DNA from: Talpa occidentalis
Lineage: Eukaryota; Chordata; Mammalia; Eulipotyphla; Talpidae
Assembly (NCBI RefSeq): GCF_014898055.3
Contig: NW_023604295.1
Span: 137,112,676-137,176,675 of the forward strand
Length of the DNA: 64,000 bases
Direction: 5' to 3'
Positions 1-10,094 of the stretch are shown here, one piece after another (position 1 is the first letter of the stretch; each line of letters starts with the position of its first letter). The notes under the pieces are model-generated. The model ran no database searches. It was not told the origin of the DNA and saw nothing but the letters and a program-made list of their open reading frames with translations. The position numbers were made by a program, and so were the translations under genes.

Positions 1-794
1 AAGAGAAAAATTTCAAATCAGTGCTTTCAATTAAAATGTCTGGAAGCCAAGTGATCCAACTTTTGTGTAGCAGGACTCACATAATGTCTGGAAGCAGAAT
101 ATTATGAAATCTTTAAAGATTCAATGAAAAGAGAGTGGAAATTATTCTCACCGAGCCCACAACTGGGACTAGTCAGATAAAACATCTGTAATGTCAAAAT
201 CTTATTAAGACATAACCACTGGTCCAAAGAATGAAAGTGAAAGAAAAAGTTATTCATATCAAATTCAGAATTCAGAACAGCAGATGTAACTGTGCTGCTT
301 GTTAGAAGCTGAAGAAAACTACATGAATAAAATCTGTGAATTGGATAAGAATGTTGAAACCGCTGGAAATTTACTGTTTATTGGATGACGACTCTGGAAA
401 ATGGCGGTCACATCCTGACATAAATGAAAATGTTTCTAGCAAAGCACAATCTGATGCAAATCCAGGATTACAATTTTCCATGGGCAAATATGGCAGAGAA
501 TTTATATTTCAGATTTATTGGACCATCTTTTAAGAACAGCTTTAGATTCACAACAAAGTTGAGGGGAGATTGTTTATATACCCAGCACCCCCTCCTACAT
601 GCATAGCCTCTCCCCTCAGTGGTGCCCCTAAAAGAGCAGTGCATTTGTCACAATTGGTGAGTATTTATTGACATATTTTTATCACCCAAGGTATAGTTTA
701 CATTAGGGTTGCTTCTTGATGAACAAAGGGCTTAGACAAATATGTAATAACATGTATCCAGCATTGGTATCATGCAGAATAGTTTCACTACCTT
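1..794. other. unique AT-rich DNA, no gene seen
   Basis: No repeat family, RNA gene or plausible exon was recognised here. The short open frames around 336-606 have no recognisable domain and look like chance frames. Confidence 0.5.
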
Positions 795-811
795 AAAAAT
801 CCTTTAAATAA

Positions 812-925
812 GGGCCTCCCCTGGAGGCGCAGTGGTTGAGCGCTGGGTGGCAAGGCTGCCCGCAGCCTCTGCAGCGCCAGTTGGATCCTCGGCCACTATC
901 GAGGGTCCCACAAAAACAACAACAA
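812..925 (+). mobile_element. short tRNA-head-only SINE
   Basis: This is a SINE copy made only of the tRNA-derived head, with an A box (GGCGCAGTGGTTGAG) and a degenerate B box (AGTTGGATCC). It ends at GGGTCCCAC followed by an A-rich tail broken by C. The insertion is flanked by a perfect 17-bp direct repeat, AAAAATCCTTTAAATAA, at 795-811 and 926-942, so it is a complete retrotransposition and not a deletion of a longer copy. The GC-rich body and AATAAA/TCTTT tail of the long copies are absent. It shares this structure with the copy at 58088-58205. Confidence 0.88.
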
Positions 926-942
926 AAAAATCCTTTAAATAA

Positions 943-1264
943 AATATACTTAAACCCATGTTGTTTCAAACTGGGAAAGAACTGCTGTAGCCTAAGTTCT
1001 AAGAGAAAGTTTCTTGTTACCACTGTTCCGTATTTCTCTACTGATGTTCATAATTGGTTTTGGTTAAAGAAGACACTCTTGATTGGAAATACAATCTCAA
1101 TTAAAAGAACATGAAATATCAATATACATAAAATTAGCAAATACCTGAAAAATCAATAACAAAATATTAATAATTGTAAACAAAGAAGTAAATATAGGAG
1201 ATTGAACATTGTAATGCTCTCAAAAGCACAATGATACTTATTGCAGCACTAATATTTACTTTTT
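943..1264. other. unique AT-rich DNA
   Basis: Nothing recognisable between the SINE and the following L1 remnant. Confidence 0.45.
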
Positions 1265-1580
1265 GCTCAACTGAGGTATAATTAGCAAATAAAACTATAA
1301 AATCTTTAAAGTGTACATTGTGAAGGATTGGTATATGAGTACCATTATGCAAAGGGATTCCTCTCAGTTAATTCATCCATCACCTCACATATTTACACAT
1401 ATGGATAGGTAATATAACTTAATGTGATTTTATGTATGAGGAGTAAGAACATTTAAGTCCCACTCTTAGTAAATACTATGTTATCAACTATAGTCACCAT
1501 GTTGTACATTAAATCTTTAGAAATTATTTATGGTATAACTGAAAATTTTAGCCCATTTGCTAACCTTTCCCTAATATTTA
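1265..1580 (-). mobile_element. old L1 3' end fragment (L1M type)
   Basis: In the given orientation this is the reverse of an old mammalian L1 3' untranslated end. The landmarks are 'ATCAACTATAGTCACCATG' followed by TTGTACATTAAATC and 'TATAACTGAAA', a well-known block of L1M-type 3' ends. It is diverged, has no open frame and shows no clear target-site duplication. Confidence 0.75.
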
Positions 1581-1584
1581 TCCA

Positions 1585-1965
1585 AAATGTGGGACATTTT
1601 CAATTTAGTAGACATGATTTCCAAATTTGCTAAAAGAATGACTAGGTATGGATTATAAATAAAAAGAATGAAAAATAGTTCTTCTCTTTTGGATGGAGAA
1701 TTCAATCTAGATCATTAAGTTATTGGGTAAGAAAAGTGGGAGAAAGAAAATACATAAAACTATTATGCAATTTGAGTCCATTTCAAAAATTACATTGAGA
1801 AACTCTTTAAAGGAAAATGAAATTATAATTTTTAGTGGCAAATGAATCAAGATGAACTTAATTTTGAACGTATATGATTCATGTTGCTTACTATTAATAA
1901 TTTAGCAAAAGATAATGACCAAGAGCAACACGCAAATGATGTGTGTGGCTGCTTTGTTTTGATTT
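1585..1965. other. unique AT-rich DNA
   Basis: No recognisable repeat or gene. Confidence 0.4.
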
Positions 1966-1969
1966 TTTA

Positions 1970-2040
1970 AAATATTATTCATTGAGGTAACATTGGTTTG
2001 CACCATTGTATATAATTCAGAGATCTAGGCTCTCCCCCTT
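1970..2040 (-). mobile_element. short L1 3' terminal remnant
   Basis: About 70 bp match the reverse complement of an L1 3' terminus: 'ATTCATTGAGGTAACATTGG' followed by TTTGCACCATTGTATA. The same kind of end is seen at 39890-39950. It is heavily truncated. Confidence 0.6.
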
Positions 2041-2044
2041 CAAT

Positions 2045-4375
2045 AAACATATCATTTTAAGATGAATTATGTTATTTATGGGCATTGCTACTCATCCAGA
2101 CATGGCTAACCTATCATCAGAACACCTTATATGTAAAATAAATGTTGTGTCCATTTTTCTTTGATATTTTGCCACCTTTCTGTCATAGACAAACCTTGGC
2201 TTTCCTTGTATTTGCTCAATCTTCTTGTTAGGACAATATGTTTGTTAAGGTCGGAGAATAGGACATGTTAAATATTTTATTTAACAGGTTCTTAGCTTGC
2301 TCTAAAATTTAAATTTTTAGACATGTGGTGTGTGGACCTCCATGTGTGTTCTTACTCTCAGTTTTCAGAGTTAGGGGGTACAGGGGCCTCATCTTCCCTG
2401 GGTTATTGGAAGGACCCCTGGAAGTATGAAATGTCAAATCTTACCAGCAATAGAAAGTTTTGCACCAGTGTCTTTCACTTAACCCTCTCTCTATCATTGC
2501 TACAATGCAAATTAGCCTTTAATCTCTGTTTTAGCAAGTGGGGATCACCCCACACTCTGACTGCTCAGCATGTTCTTTCTAATTTGTCTGCCTTCTGCTT
2601 TCTTGACTAAAAATGAGGTTATGGTTTTGTAGGAACCAAAATTATCCCAAGAAATTTACTTTGGGGTTTTTCTTACAGACTTCCAGGAAGGATAAATGTC
2701 TTATACCATCTTGGAGAATCAGCAGCCAGTCTCAACCCAGACCTATTAAATTTAATGATTTATTGTAACGCAGCCTGTACTATTGTATTTAAGCAGTTAT
2801 TACATATCTTATATGCCAATGCTGTTAAAAATAACAAAGGACCATTATCTTGAATGTGGGAAACCAAGTCAGTTTTTTTAAAAAGTGATTAATTCTGGGA
2901 GCTTGGACCTTTGAAGGACATGTGGTAAGCGGTATTCCATGGGAACTTTTCTCAGCATGTGTCCAGCGATATAAACAAAAAGTTAAAATACAGCTTACCC
3001 TCTCCCTGGCATTCATTAGCATAGCAAAGAAAGCAGGAACTAACCACATTGTACATAAAAAGACTTGAGAAATCTGTGTCTGCTTACTTTAGCATTATTC
3101 AATCTTCGGGTGCCAACTATATATGCAGAAACGATTTATTTATAGGCTTTTCACCAAAATGTGTTCTTCGTTAATTCATATTTTTCTCAGCCTCACATGA
3201 CTTCTTGAGCCCATCCAGGTGGTTTTTAAATACTAAGGGTAATTTAAAACGGAGCAAATTCACACACACCCCGTTTTTCAGTGCTTAAGAATAATTGAGT
3301 GGAAATGTCTTTACTTCTCATTTGGTATTTTGTCAATTTGCTTGCCTCTCATTAACCCAAAGAATACTACCAATGTGAGATTGGCTGGACCTTTTAAAAT
3401 GAAAATTTAACTTTGAAAGTTAAAATCCACTTTGGGAAGGGAATAAACTTTAAAAACCCTGCCAAACATATTTAGAAAAATATTTCTTACAAGATTAAAG
3501 CTGAAAATCCCAAGTAACTGCAGTTTATTCCAACAGTCAAGCTCAGTGAAACTTTCTTCTGTTGACCATGTCCCGATAGATGGCGTTCATTAAAACAGGA
3601 AAGACTTCATCTAAAGCCTCATAAAGTGACGTTTCTGCCATATAATATTTTCCTGGATGTAATGTTCAAAACATCAAGTGTCCTGGACAGCATCACACAG
3701 GGCTCTCCTTGTAGATCTGCGCTTGTACTTACATTAATTTTGGGTTGTCCTGGTTGTTAGCATTTCATAGATCTTCGCAGATTCAGTCAATATAGAGAAG
3801 GGAAAAGCCCCATCATTGACTTTTTAATGCTATTAATAGGAAGGAGCAGGAGAAAGTTTACATTCCTGTCTTGGGTGAAGGTCCAAGAGCACATACTTTG
3901 GTTCTGATAAAGCTTCAGTCAGGCCCTTTCATTTTTTTCCCCCCAAGGAAATGTGTCACTTCTGCTGTTCTCCACAGCTAGAGTAAGGCGGGCGAATGAT
4001 CTGATCATGAGAAAAATCTTATTTGTAAATTAAAGTGACCCTCTCCATTCTGGAGGGTAATTTTACTCAATGCTCTATTTCCACACTGCATCCTGGAGGA
4101 AAAACTTTCATTAAAAAAGAAGTTATTTGTATTCCTATGGGATAATTTATCAATATACAGCATTCTTCAGCCTAACAAATGATTCCATTAGATGATGAAA
4201 ACATCTTTCTACATTACCATAAGGGCTTTGAAGTTTCTAGTAACAGACTTCAAGCATATAATTCATAGCTACATATGTACGATGAAATTTATGCAGATAA
4301 TCTGCCCTCTGTTGCTATATTACTTTGTAGTTTATTTTAAGCAAATGTTAATCCCAACGTGCCTTCTTATTCACT
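2045..4375. other. 2.3 kb repeat-poor unique DNA
   Basis: No repeat family or coding exon was recognised. The part from about 3180 to 4010 keeps scattered CpGs (for example GTCCCGATAGATGGCG near 3570) in an AT-rich background and could hold weakly conserved non-coding sequence, but no specific motif decides this. The open frames at 2323-2610 and 2825-3049 look random. Confidence 0.4.
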
Positions 4376-4379
4376 CATT

Positions 4380-4840
4380 CATATTGCAAAAAACATGTTA
4401 GAATGCCTACTATGTGCGGTGCTAGGCACAGGCATAACAAACGGTGTCCTCATTTGCCTGAGATCAGACAATTAATAGGTTTGCATTAGAACATAAGGAG
4501 GGTGAACAGCAATGGAGGAACTATGGGTGCAGGAAGCTGGGTGATCGCAACTACTTTCTGGGACCAGGAAAAGCTACGGGGGTGCAGTGGGGAAGGGGTG
4601 GTGCTGTGGGAGAGGCAGGGTGCATTGCATTTCATCTGACGCTTGAAGGATGAAAGGGTCAAGTGAAGGAGATGGGTGAGTTAGCAGTTGGGAAAATCCT
4701 CAGACAGAGAAGGAACCTGGCTTCAAGTTTCAGGCCAGAGAACGCTGCGTGTTCAAGGAACCTGTGCGGGTGCAGCGTGGCCGTGGCGCCAGGTTGCTTC
4801 TTTCTTCTCAGCGTGTTTCAGGCAGAGCAAATGATTTCTC
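4380..4840 (+). mobile_element. L2-like ancient LINE fragment
   Basis: The stretch begins with 'GAATGCCTACTATGTGCGG' followed by TGCTAGGCAC and later has 'CTGACGCTTGAAGGATGAA' and a CAGACAGAGAAGGAAC block. These match the order of landmarks in L2 3' regions (CTACTATGTGCCAGGCAC, then GCTGAGCCTTGAAGGATGAA, then GGCAGAGGGAACAGC). It is diverged, and exact ends are uncertain. Confidence 0.5.
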
Positions 4841-5460
4841 ATGTTAGTTCAGGGAAACCGTCATAAAAAGGCACATCTGTTGAGCAAATTAGGAATGTCA
4901 AGTGAGATGGCATTTCAAGTCCCACGGCATCCCTGCACGTTCAGATCCATTGTGCCTAACACAACAACGGGCCCCTTGGAAGTCTAGACCTACTCGGCAA
5001 GAAGAGATTTTGAAATGATCTTTGATCATCTGTGGGCCAGCAGGACATGCCACCCCCTGCTTTGGCCCGCCACCCCCCAGGGTTTACCGTGTAGTCTAGG
5101 TGGGCAATGTGGAGGGGGGAGTCCCTTGGGAAAGGGGAGAGGAGCTGGGGTGATGGGGTGCTGGGCTATGGCTTGTGTCAACGCTAGGGCAGGGCCGCAC
5201 CGCCCCCTCCTCTGCTGACCGCAGAGAGTAGCAGCTGGTATCCACAGTGGAGAGCCACTTAGTATTGGAGATGGTGGCAGAAAAAGCTGGCAAGGCTCTC
5301 TGGGGGTGGCCACTGTGGACTGTGACCTGGCAAGGAAAGACCAGAGCTGTCCCCACCCCCTTCATGACCTCAGGCTCTCTCGCAAGGACCTGGCTGGAGG
5401 GCCTGTTGTCAGGAAATTGGCCACTACAAATACAGAGGAGAGGGCTTCTGTTCACTGACT
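4841..5460. other. GC-rich unique stretch
   Basis: From about 5010 to 5460 the base composition is clearly higher in GC than the neighbours, with G and C runs but few CpGs, so it is not a CpG island. Frames up to 119 codons overlap on both strands and show no recognisable domain, as expected for GC-rich DNA with few stop codons. It may be an undetected old LTR or simply a local GC peak. Confidence 0.35.
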
Positions 5461-5464
5461 GCTA

Positions 5465-5640
5465 ACAGGAATTCCCTCACTTAATCCTTGGGCCACCTCT
5501 TGGAGGTAGGCACTGATATTTTCAGATTTGGAAACTGAGGCACAGAGATGTTAAGAGTCTTGTTCCAAGTCACACAGCAAACACACAGTAGTGCAAATGT
5601 GGGCTCCTCATACAACATAGTTCATTGCATTCTGGCACCT
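5465..5640 (-). mobile_element. MIR SINE fossil
   Basis: Reverse orientation of the MIR core: 'CACTTAATCCTTGGGCCACC', then GGAAACTGAGGCACAGAGATG, then CCAAGTCACACAGC. These are the classic MIR landmarks in their usual order and spacing. Confidence 0.85.
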
Positions 5641-5659
5641 TCCCTCTCTGGTAGCCTAG

Positions 5660-6275
5660 GTCCATAGTCAGCTTTCTAGAATTACTTTTCAGTTTGGCTT
5701 CATCCGATTCTTTGTATGGTTTCTCTCTATTCCACATATAAGTGACACCATCCGGTATTTCTCTTGCTCCTTCTGGCTTATTATTTTTTTTTTTAAATAT
5801 TTATTTATTTATTTATACAAGCACTGGGTACAGTCAGAAGCGCAGGAGGGTGAGAGAATTCACCAGAGCCAGAGCGGGGAGCAGAACAGGCAGACTGACG
5901 AAGCACACTGCTGAGGGGAGCAGTTCGCGGCAGGAGAGGTCTGTCGCACCATGTGGGACTCTTGCCGGTGGCCGGGGATCGAACCGGCGCTACAGAGGCT
6001 GCGGGCAGCTTTGCAGCCCAGCACTCAACCGCTGCGCCACTGGGGAGGCCCACCTTCTGGCTTATTTCACATAATCCCTCCAAGTTCAGTCCATGTTGCC
6101 ACAAATGGCAAGAGTTTATCTTTTTTGATAACTGAGTAAGTGTTCCATGGTGTATGGATAACACGAATCCCTGGTCTGCTCACCTGTATTTGGGCAGTTT
6201 GGTTGTTTCCATAGCTTGGCTGCTGCAAACAGTGCTGTAACATACACAGGAATGCATGTTACCTTTCTTGACTCA
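5660..6275 (-). mobile_element. L1 3' end, interrupted by a SINE
   Basis: Antisense L1 3' region with landmarks shared by other L1 copies in this window: AGTGACACCATCCGGTATTT, 'CTTCTGGCTTATTTCACATA', 'CCATGTTGCCACAAATGGCA' and TTCCATGGTGTATGG. It is split by the SINE at 5783-6052; the two halves rejoin at CCTTCTGGCTTATT. It carries no intact open frame. Confidence 0.88.
5783..6052 (-). mobile_element. full-length SINE, subfamily A, inside an L1
   Basis: Reverse-complement copy of the 265-bp SINE. The (ATTT)n tail is at the left, ACTGGGTACAGTCAGAAGCG marks subfamily A, and the tRNA head ends at GGGGAGGCC. The B box reads GGATCGAACC in this orientation. It is flanked by a perfect 14-bp target-site duplication, CCTTCTGGCTTATT, at 5769-5782 and 6053-6066, and it interrupts an older L1, which gives the relative age. 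Confidence 0.92.
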
Positions 6276-6279
6276 GATT

Positions 6280-6756
6280 CGTAATCCTGCCCAGCCCTCA
6301 AGTGTTAAGAACCACTGTCTGGGAGGAGGTGTAGTCTATTAATTTCCCAAATGGGCTGGGAATAGAAGAAACAGTTTCACAGGCTGATTTTGCTTCATGG
6401 AAATTTCATCAATTCTTGAGTTTTAAGATCAAGGACAAAGGGGTGCAGCTCTACTGGAACTTTGTCCCCAGTAAGAGTCCTACCCATCAGGGCTGTGTGA
6501 CTTGATCGATGTATTTTAGATTTTGTTTGCAGTTTCAAATAATCTGCTAGTTTCTTGTCATGGCATGAAATATCACAAGCATAATATTTGCTTGGCATTT
6601 GGATATGTTTGTATGGATTTTGGAGAAAATTTCATTTTCTTTGAATAATCATGATAGGAAAAACAAAATCCAAAAAATTTAAAGGGCAGGTATTGTTGAA
6701 TTTGTAAAATCTTCAAATAAAATATTTTCAAAAAATATTAATGAGAAACTTGAGTT
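6280..6756. other. unique AT-rich DNA
   Basis: No repeat or gene recognised. Confidence 0.4.
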
Positions 6757-6835
6757 GCTTTGATCAGATTTATTTATTTTTTCCACCTAACACTTATTTC
6801 TTACTAAAGTCCTGCACTGGCTTTGATCAGATTTA
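6757..6835 (-). mobile_element. 47-bp mini-insert with 16-bp target-site duplication
   Basis: The perfect direct repeat GCTTTGATCAGATTTA occurs at 6757-6772 and 6820-6835. Between them lies a 47-bp insert (6773-6819) that begins with a T-rich run, so on the minus strand it ends in an A-rich tail (GTGGAAAAAATAAA). This is the hallmark of a severely truncated retrotransposed RNA on the minus strand. I do not recognise the source of the roughly 37 non-tail bases. Confidence 0.65.
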
Positions 6836-6839
6836 ATAC

Positions 6840-7600
6840 ATTAAATGACTAGGTGAAATTTTTGATCATGACTAGTTAGAGGATGAATGCCTTCATTTTT
6901 AAGTATTTCTCATTGATAAGAAAATTATTTCAAAAAATTTTTAATATGACTTTCAACTAATTAAAAATTTACAGAATTGAATTTATATTTTAAAGTATTG
7001 CATAGATTTTCCTTTTCACTCATTGAAAGTTTTTTAGGTTAATGTACATGGATGCTAAATCCAATAGAACATTTTCATAGGAATATTTCAGACTGATGAA
7101 ACTCCAACTTTGTGAGGGTGTGTGCTTGGTTAGAGTAGGTATCATGCAGCTAGCATGGACAACACTAACTAGACCATCAGTCACCAACGAGGCATGGGAA
7201 TTCAACACAGGTCAATTCTCACCTCAGGACCACCATCTTTGTTGAGTCTTCCCAGAGTCCCTGCACTCCATCCTTGCCTGACCTCTCCAGATGCATCCCT
7301 TACCATGACCTGTGCTTTATACCCTTCTACTTGAGCACATAGGCAGACCCTCTTTGGCAGCAACACGGCATCCTTCAGATGGTAGCAAGTGGTGACGTAC
7401 ATGTACATGTACAGGTGGTGGAGCGCCTTTGGCCAAATTCATCAGACTGAGGAGGAGTAGGAAGTGCCAGGTGTTGCTCATCCTCTTTGCCTCCTCTTGG
7501 GACAAGCTGGGGATACCTAGATGCTGACCTTGAATGAGGTGGCTGGATGCTAGAGAATGTGGTTTGTGGGCTTTGGACCCTCCAGAAAACCTTCAGGGAT
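6840..7600. other. unique DNA
   Basis: AT-rich to about 7200, then a moderately GC-rich part to 7600. The frames here (62-104 codons) have no recognisable domain. Nothing else seen. Confidence 0.4.
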
Positions 7601-7603
7601 CCT

Positions 7604-7644
7604 CCTCCCCCACCCCCACCCCCACCCATGCGCGCGCACACGCG

Positions 7645-7680
<36 letters not shown>
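7604..7680. repeat. C-rich run joined to (CG)n and (CA)n microsatellite
   Basis: A (CCCCCA)n tract at about 7604-7627 is followed at once by CGCG runs broken by CACA (7630-7652) and then a pure (CA)n run to 7680. The minus strand of the first part has four or more runs of three or more G, which fits a G-quadruplex. The alternating purine-pyrimidine run is a classic Z-DNA former. Structure formation is inference; the sequence pattern is direct. Confidence 0.95.
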
Positions 7681-7684
<4 letters not shown>

Positions 7685-7746
7685 AACACCCAGGGCTGAG
7701 GAGATCTATTTCTCCATTCAGGGAGTGCTAGTAAGAAAGTTCTGGG

Positions 7747-7915
7747 TTAGGTTTCTCAAACTCTGATGTGTATCAGAATCACCTCGGAAGCTTGTTGAAA
7801 TGCAGGCTCCTGGACCCATTGCCAGGCCTAGGGCGTGTCTTGAGAATTTGCATTTCTAAGAAGTGTCTAGGGAATGTTGATACCAGTGTGGGAGCCATAT
7901 TCTGAGAACTGCTGC
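7747..7915 (-). mobile_element. MER5A-type hAT-Charlie DNA transposon fossil
   Basis: The stretch reads TTCTCAAACTCTGATGTGTA, then ATCAGAATCACCTCGGAAGC, GAGAATTTGCATTTCTAA, and ends ATTCTGAGAACTGC. These follow the MER5A consensus in reverse orientation, including the terminal TTCTCAAACT/CTGAGAACTG inverted ends. It is non-autonomous and inactive, with no open frame. Confidence 0.88.
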
Positions 7916-8032
7916 CACGGACCATCGGTTTCTAATAGGATCTAATGTGATTTTCTACGTTTCCTAGATGAATTTCTAATGTTGATCTGACTTGAGAAAG
8001 GGGTATCTCTGTCTTTAAGAATTTTTATAGTA

Positions 8033-8331
8033 GGGCCTCCCCGGTGGCGCAGCGGTTGAGCACTGGGTTGCGAAGCTGCCCGCGGCCTCTGCGGTGCTGG
8101 TTCGATCCCCGGCTGCTCCCCGGCCACCGGAGGAGGGTCCCGCATGGCGCGCAGACCTCTCCTGCCGCCCGCTGCTCCCCTCAGCAGCGTACTTCGGTCC
8201 TTCTGCCTGCTCTGCTCCCCGCTCTGGCTCTGGTGAATTCTCTCACCCTCCCGTGCTTCTGACTGTACCCAGTGCATGTATAAACAAACAAATAAATGAA
8301 TAAAATACATGCCTCTAAAAAAAAAAAAAAA
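8033..8331 (+). mobile_element. full-length SINE, subfamily A
   Basis: One of the best preserved copies. It starts GGGCCTCCCCGGTGGCGC with A box TGGCGCAGCGGTTGAG and B box GGTTCGATCCCC. The GC-rich body carries GCGCGCAGACCTCTCCTGCC and the tail has AATAAATGAATAAA then poly(A). The CpG-rich head suggests a recent insertion. It is flanked by identical 16-bp repeats, AAGAATTTTTATAGTA, at 8017-8032 and 8332-8347; a third copy of this repeat lies at 8385-8401 beyond a U2 fragment. Confidence 0.95.
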
Positions 8332-8349
8332 AAGAATTTTTATAGTAGT

Positions 8350-8384
8350 ATTGCTTCTCAGCCTTTTTTGAATAAGAGCAAGTG
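8350..8384 (+). pseudogene. 3'-truncated U2 snRNA pseudogene
   Basis: The 35 bases match the 5' end of U2 spliceosomal RNA: ATTGCTTCTCAGCCTTTT against the known start ATCGCTTCTCGGCCTTTT, followed after a 2-base insertion by AATAAGAGCAAGTG against GCTAAGATCAAGTG. It stops at about U2 nucleotide 33. It lies between copies 2 and 3 of the direct repeat AAGAATTTTTATAGTA (8332-8347; 8385-8401 with one extra T), as expected for a retrotransposed snRNA fragment. It lacks the branch-site region, Sm site and any promoter, so it cannot be functional. Confidence 0.7.
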
Positions 8385-8404
8385 AAGAATTTTTTATAGT
8401 ATAC

Positions 8405-10090
8405 AAAAAATCTTGACCCTTTACAGATATAAGATGTTCACCTTTGAAAGAGAGCCATCTGAATGAAATAATTTTTAATTTTGCTGAAACAAATTGATTT
8501 CATGTTACACAGCTACGGGGCTTGTATAAACTGGTGGCAGGTAGCTGGTGAGTGATCTGCCTACCAGCCAGTGTCAACCACTCAAACCGTCTTTGTTTGC
8601 TACTCACTACATTTTAAGTAAATAATGACAGTGTCAGGCTGGGGTCACAAGCTCAAACGCCCAAGTGGTCCAGGGAAGAGCTGCAGAGGAGTGGAGAGAA
8701 CTGGGTGGACAGTGTGTGAACTTGTGGGCGTGTGTCCATCACCAAAGAACAGAAGCTTCGCAGAGCTCCAGCTGACTGTCGTCCAGGTAGGAATGTGGGG
8801 TTGCTTTTTATGTCTGCAATTTTCAAGAGAATCCAGAAACCCAGAGTGTTACATGAAATCCTATTTTTTTTTTTTTAAGGTCAGCACTCTAAACATCCAG
8901 CAAAACACATTTGCCAGCCAATTCTAAATTTACTTTTACCATCAAGTAATGCCTCACCATTGGAGCATAAGTGAAGATTTCTGGAAGCACGGTTTTGTGA
9001 ATGTCAAGTGTTGTCAACCACTCAATATTTTAAGAGTTTATTTTAAGAATGTGACTGCCCTTTAGTAGCAGTTTTATTGTAATGAAGGAAGTGTACTAAC
9101 TGTAGGGTTTCATTCTTGGGGCAAGAGATGGGGTAGGATAGGAGGTGCTTCATAAAATAACTAAAACCAACTTTCAAAAGTCTGCATGCAGTGCCATAAG
9201 TATACAGACCTTTGCCAGACAGAGACTGTATTCTCTTTGCTGCACCTTATCATTATTCACATTCTTTTACTAGCCTGAAAATTATTTTGGGAAACAAACC
9301 TCCACTTGTTGAAAGCAGATGTAATTTTCCTACAGTGAAATAATTTGCCATTAAAATATTTTTATGCCAGGACCCACCTTGCTGTATGACAGCTGAGGTG
9401 TTTGTGGTCAAGCCCAATTATGTAGAACCAGACCATTGGATTTTCATATTAATTCTGCTTCCCTTTGCATCTCTGACTACTTCATTACCCATGTCACTGC
9501 CATTACAAAGCTGGCAGATAGAAGGTTAGGATGTGGTTTGACTAGCAATGCTTTTAAGAGTCAGGGTGAGAGACTCTTGGAACCTAAACCTTAATTTGAA
9601 GTTAGAGTTTTGGCATTTTTCATTTATACATTTTTCTGCCAATCCTGCTTTTGTTTAAGTAGCTGAGGATGAGTAGGACTTGTGTTTCTTCTCCTTCCAA
9701 AACTCCCAGGATTTTTGGTGTTTTGCCTGGAGAGGGAAAAATTCCAATCTTTTAATAGGAGAAGCAGCAGTATAAACGCAATATGGTGAGAGCTAAGCAA
9801 AGGACAGAGGTTGGAGGAGACTATGTTGTCCTGATGCTTTACTTGGCCTCTCAGGTCTTAGGTTTTTACATAGAAAAGGAGTAGGATGGGCAGAATGAAT
9901 GATTTCCCCCACTCTCCTCTGGGGAGCCCCAGATTTCTGCCCAAATATCTTGAAGGAGTTGGGAAGGGGATAGTGTCACAATTACTTCATCTAGAGCAAG
10001 TCTACTTTGACCTGCATGAAAGTTTGTTCTGCAAATATTGTGAAAATTCCAATTCTTTTTTTTTTTTTCTTTTCCTGGGTTAGAGTCACC
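8405..10090. other. repeat-poor unique DNA
   Basis: No mobile element recognised. The part 9230-9560 is conserved-looking (TATGACAGCTGAGGTG, AGACCATTGGATTTTCATA, CCCTTTGCATCTCTGAC), with an E-box CAGCTG, a CCATTGG (reverse CCAAT) and an octamer-like TTTGCAT, but this is only suggestive. The frames are short and unremarkable. Confidence 0.4.
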
Positions 10091-10094
10091 AGTG

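Noticed and set aside
3565..3585. CTCF-like site at GATAGATGGCG
   Set aside because: Too weak a match to the CTCF core to support a call.
5096..5455. 119-codon minus frame as a gene
   Set aside because: Three overlapping frames on both strands are open because the sequence is GC-rich; no domain.
8033..8110. SINE heads as functional tRNA genes
   Set aside because: A and B boxes are present but the cloverleaf is not intact and each head continues into a SINE body.
8044..8303. open frames inside SINE copies (also at 14678, 26398, 46403, 63520)
   Set aside because: They are similar to one another because they translate the same GC-rich SINE body.
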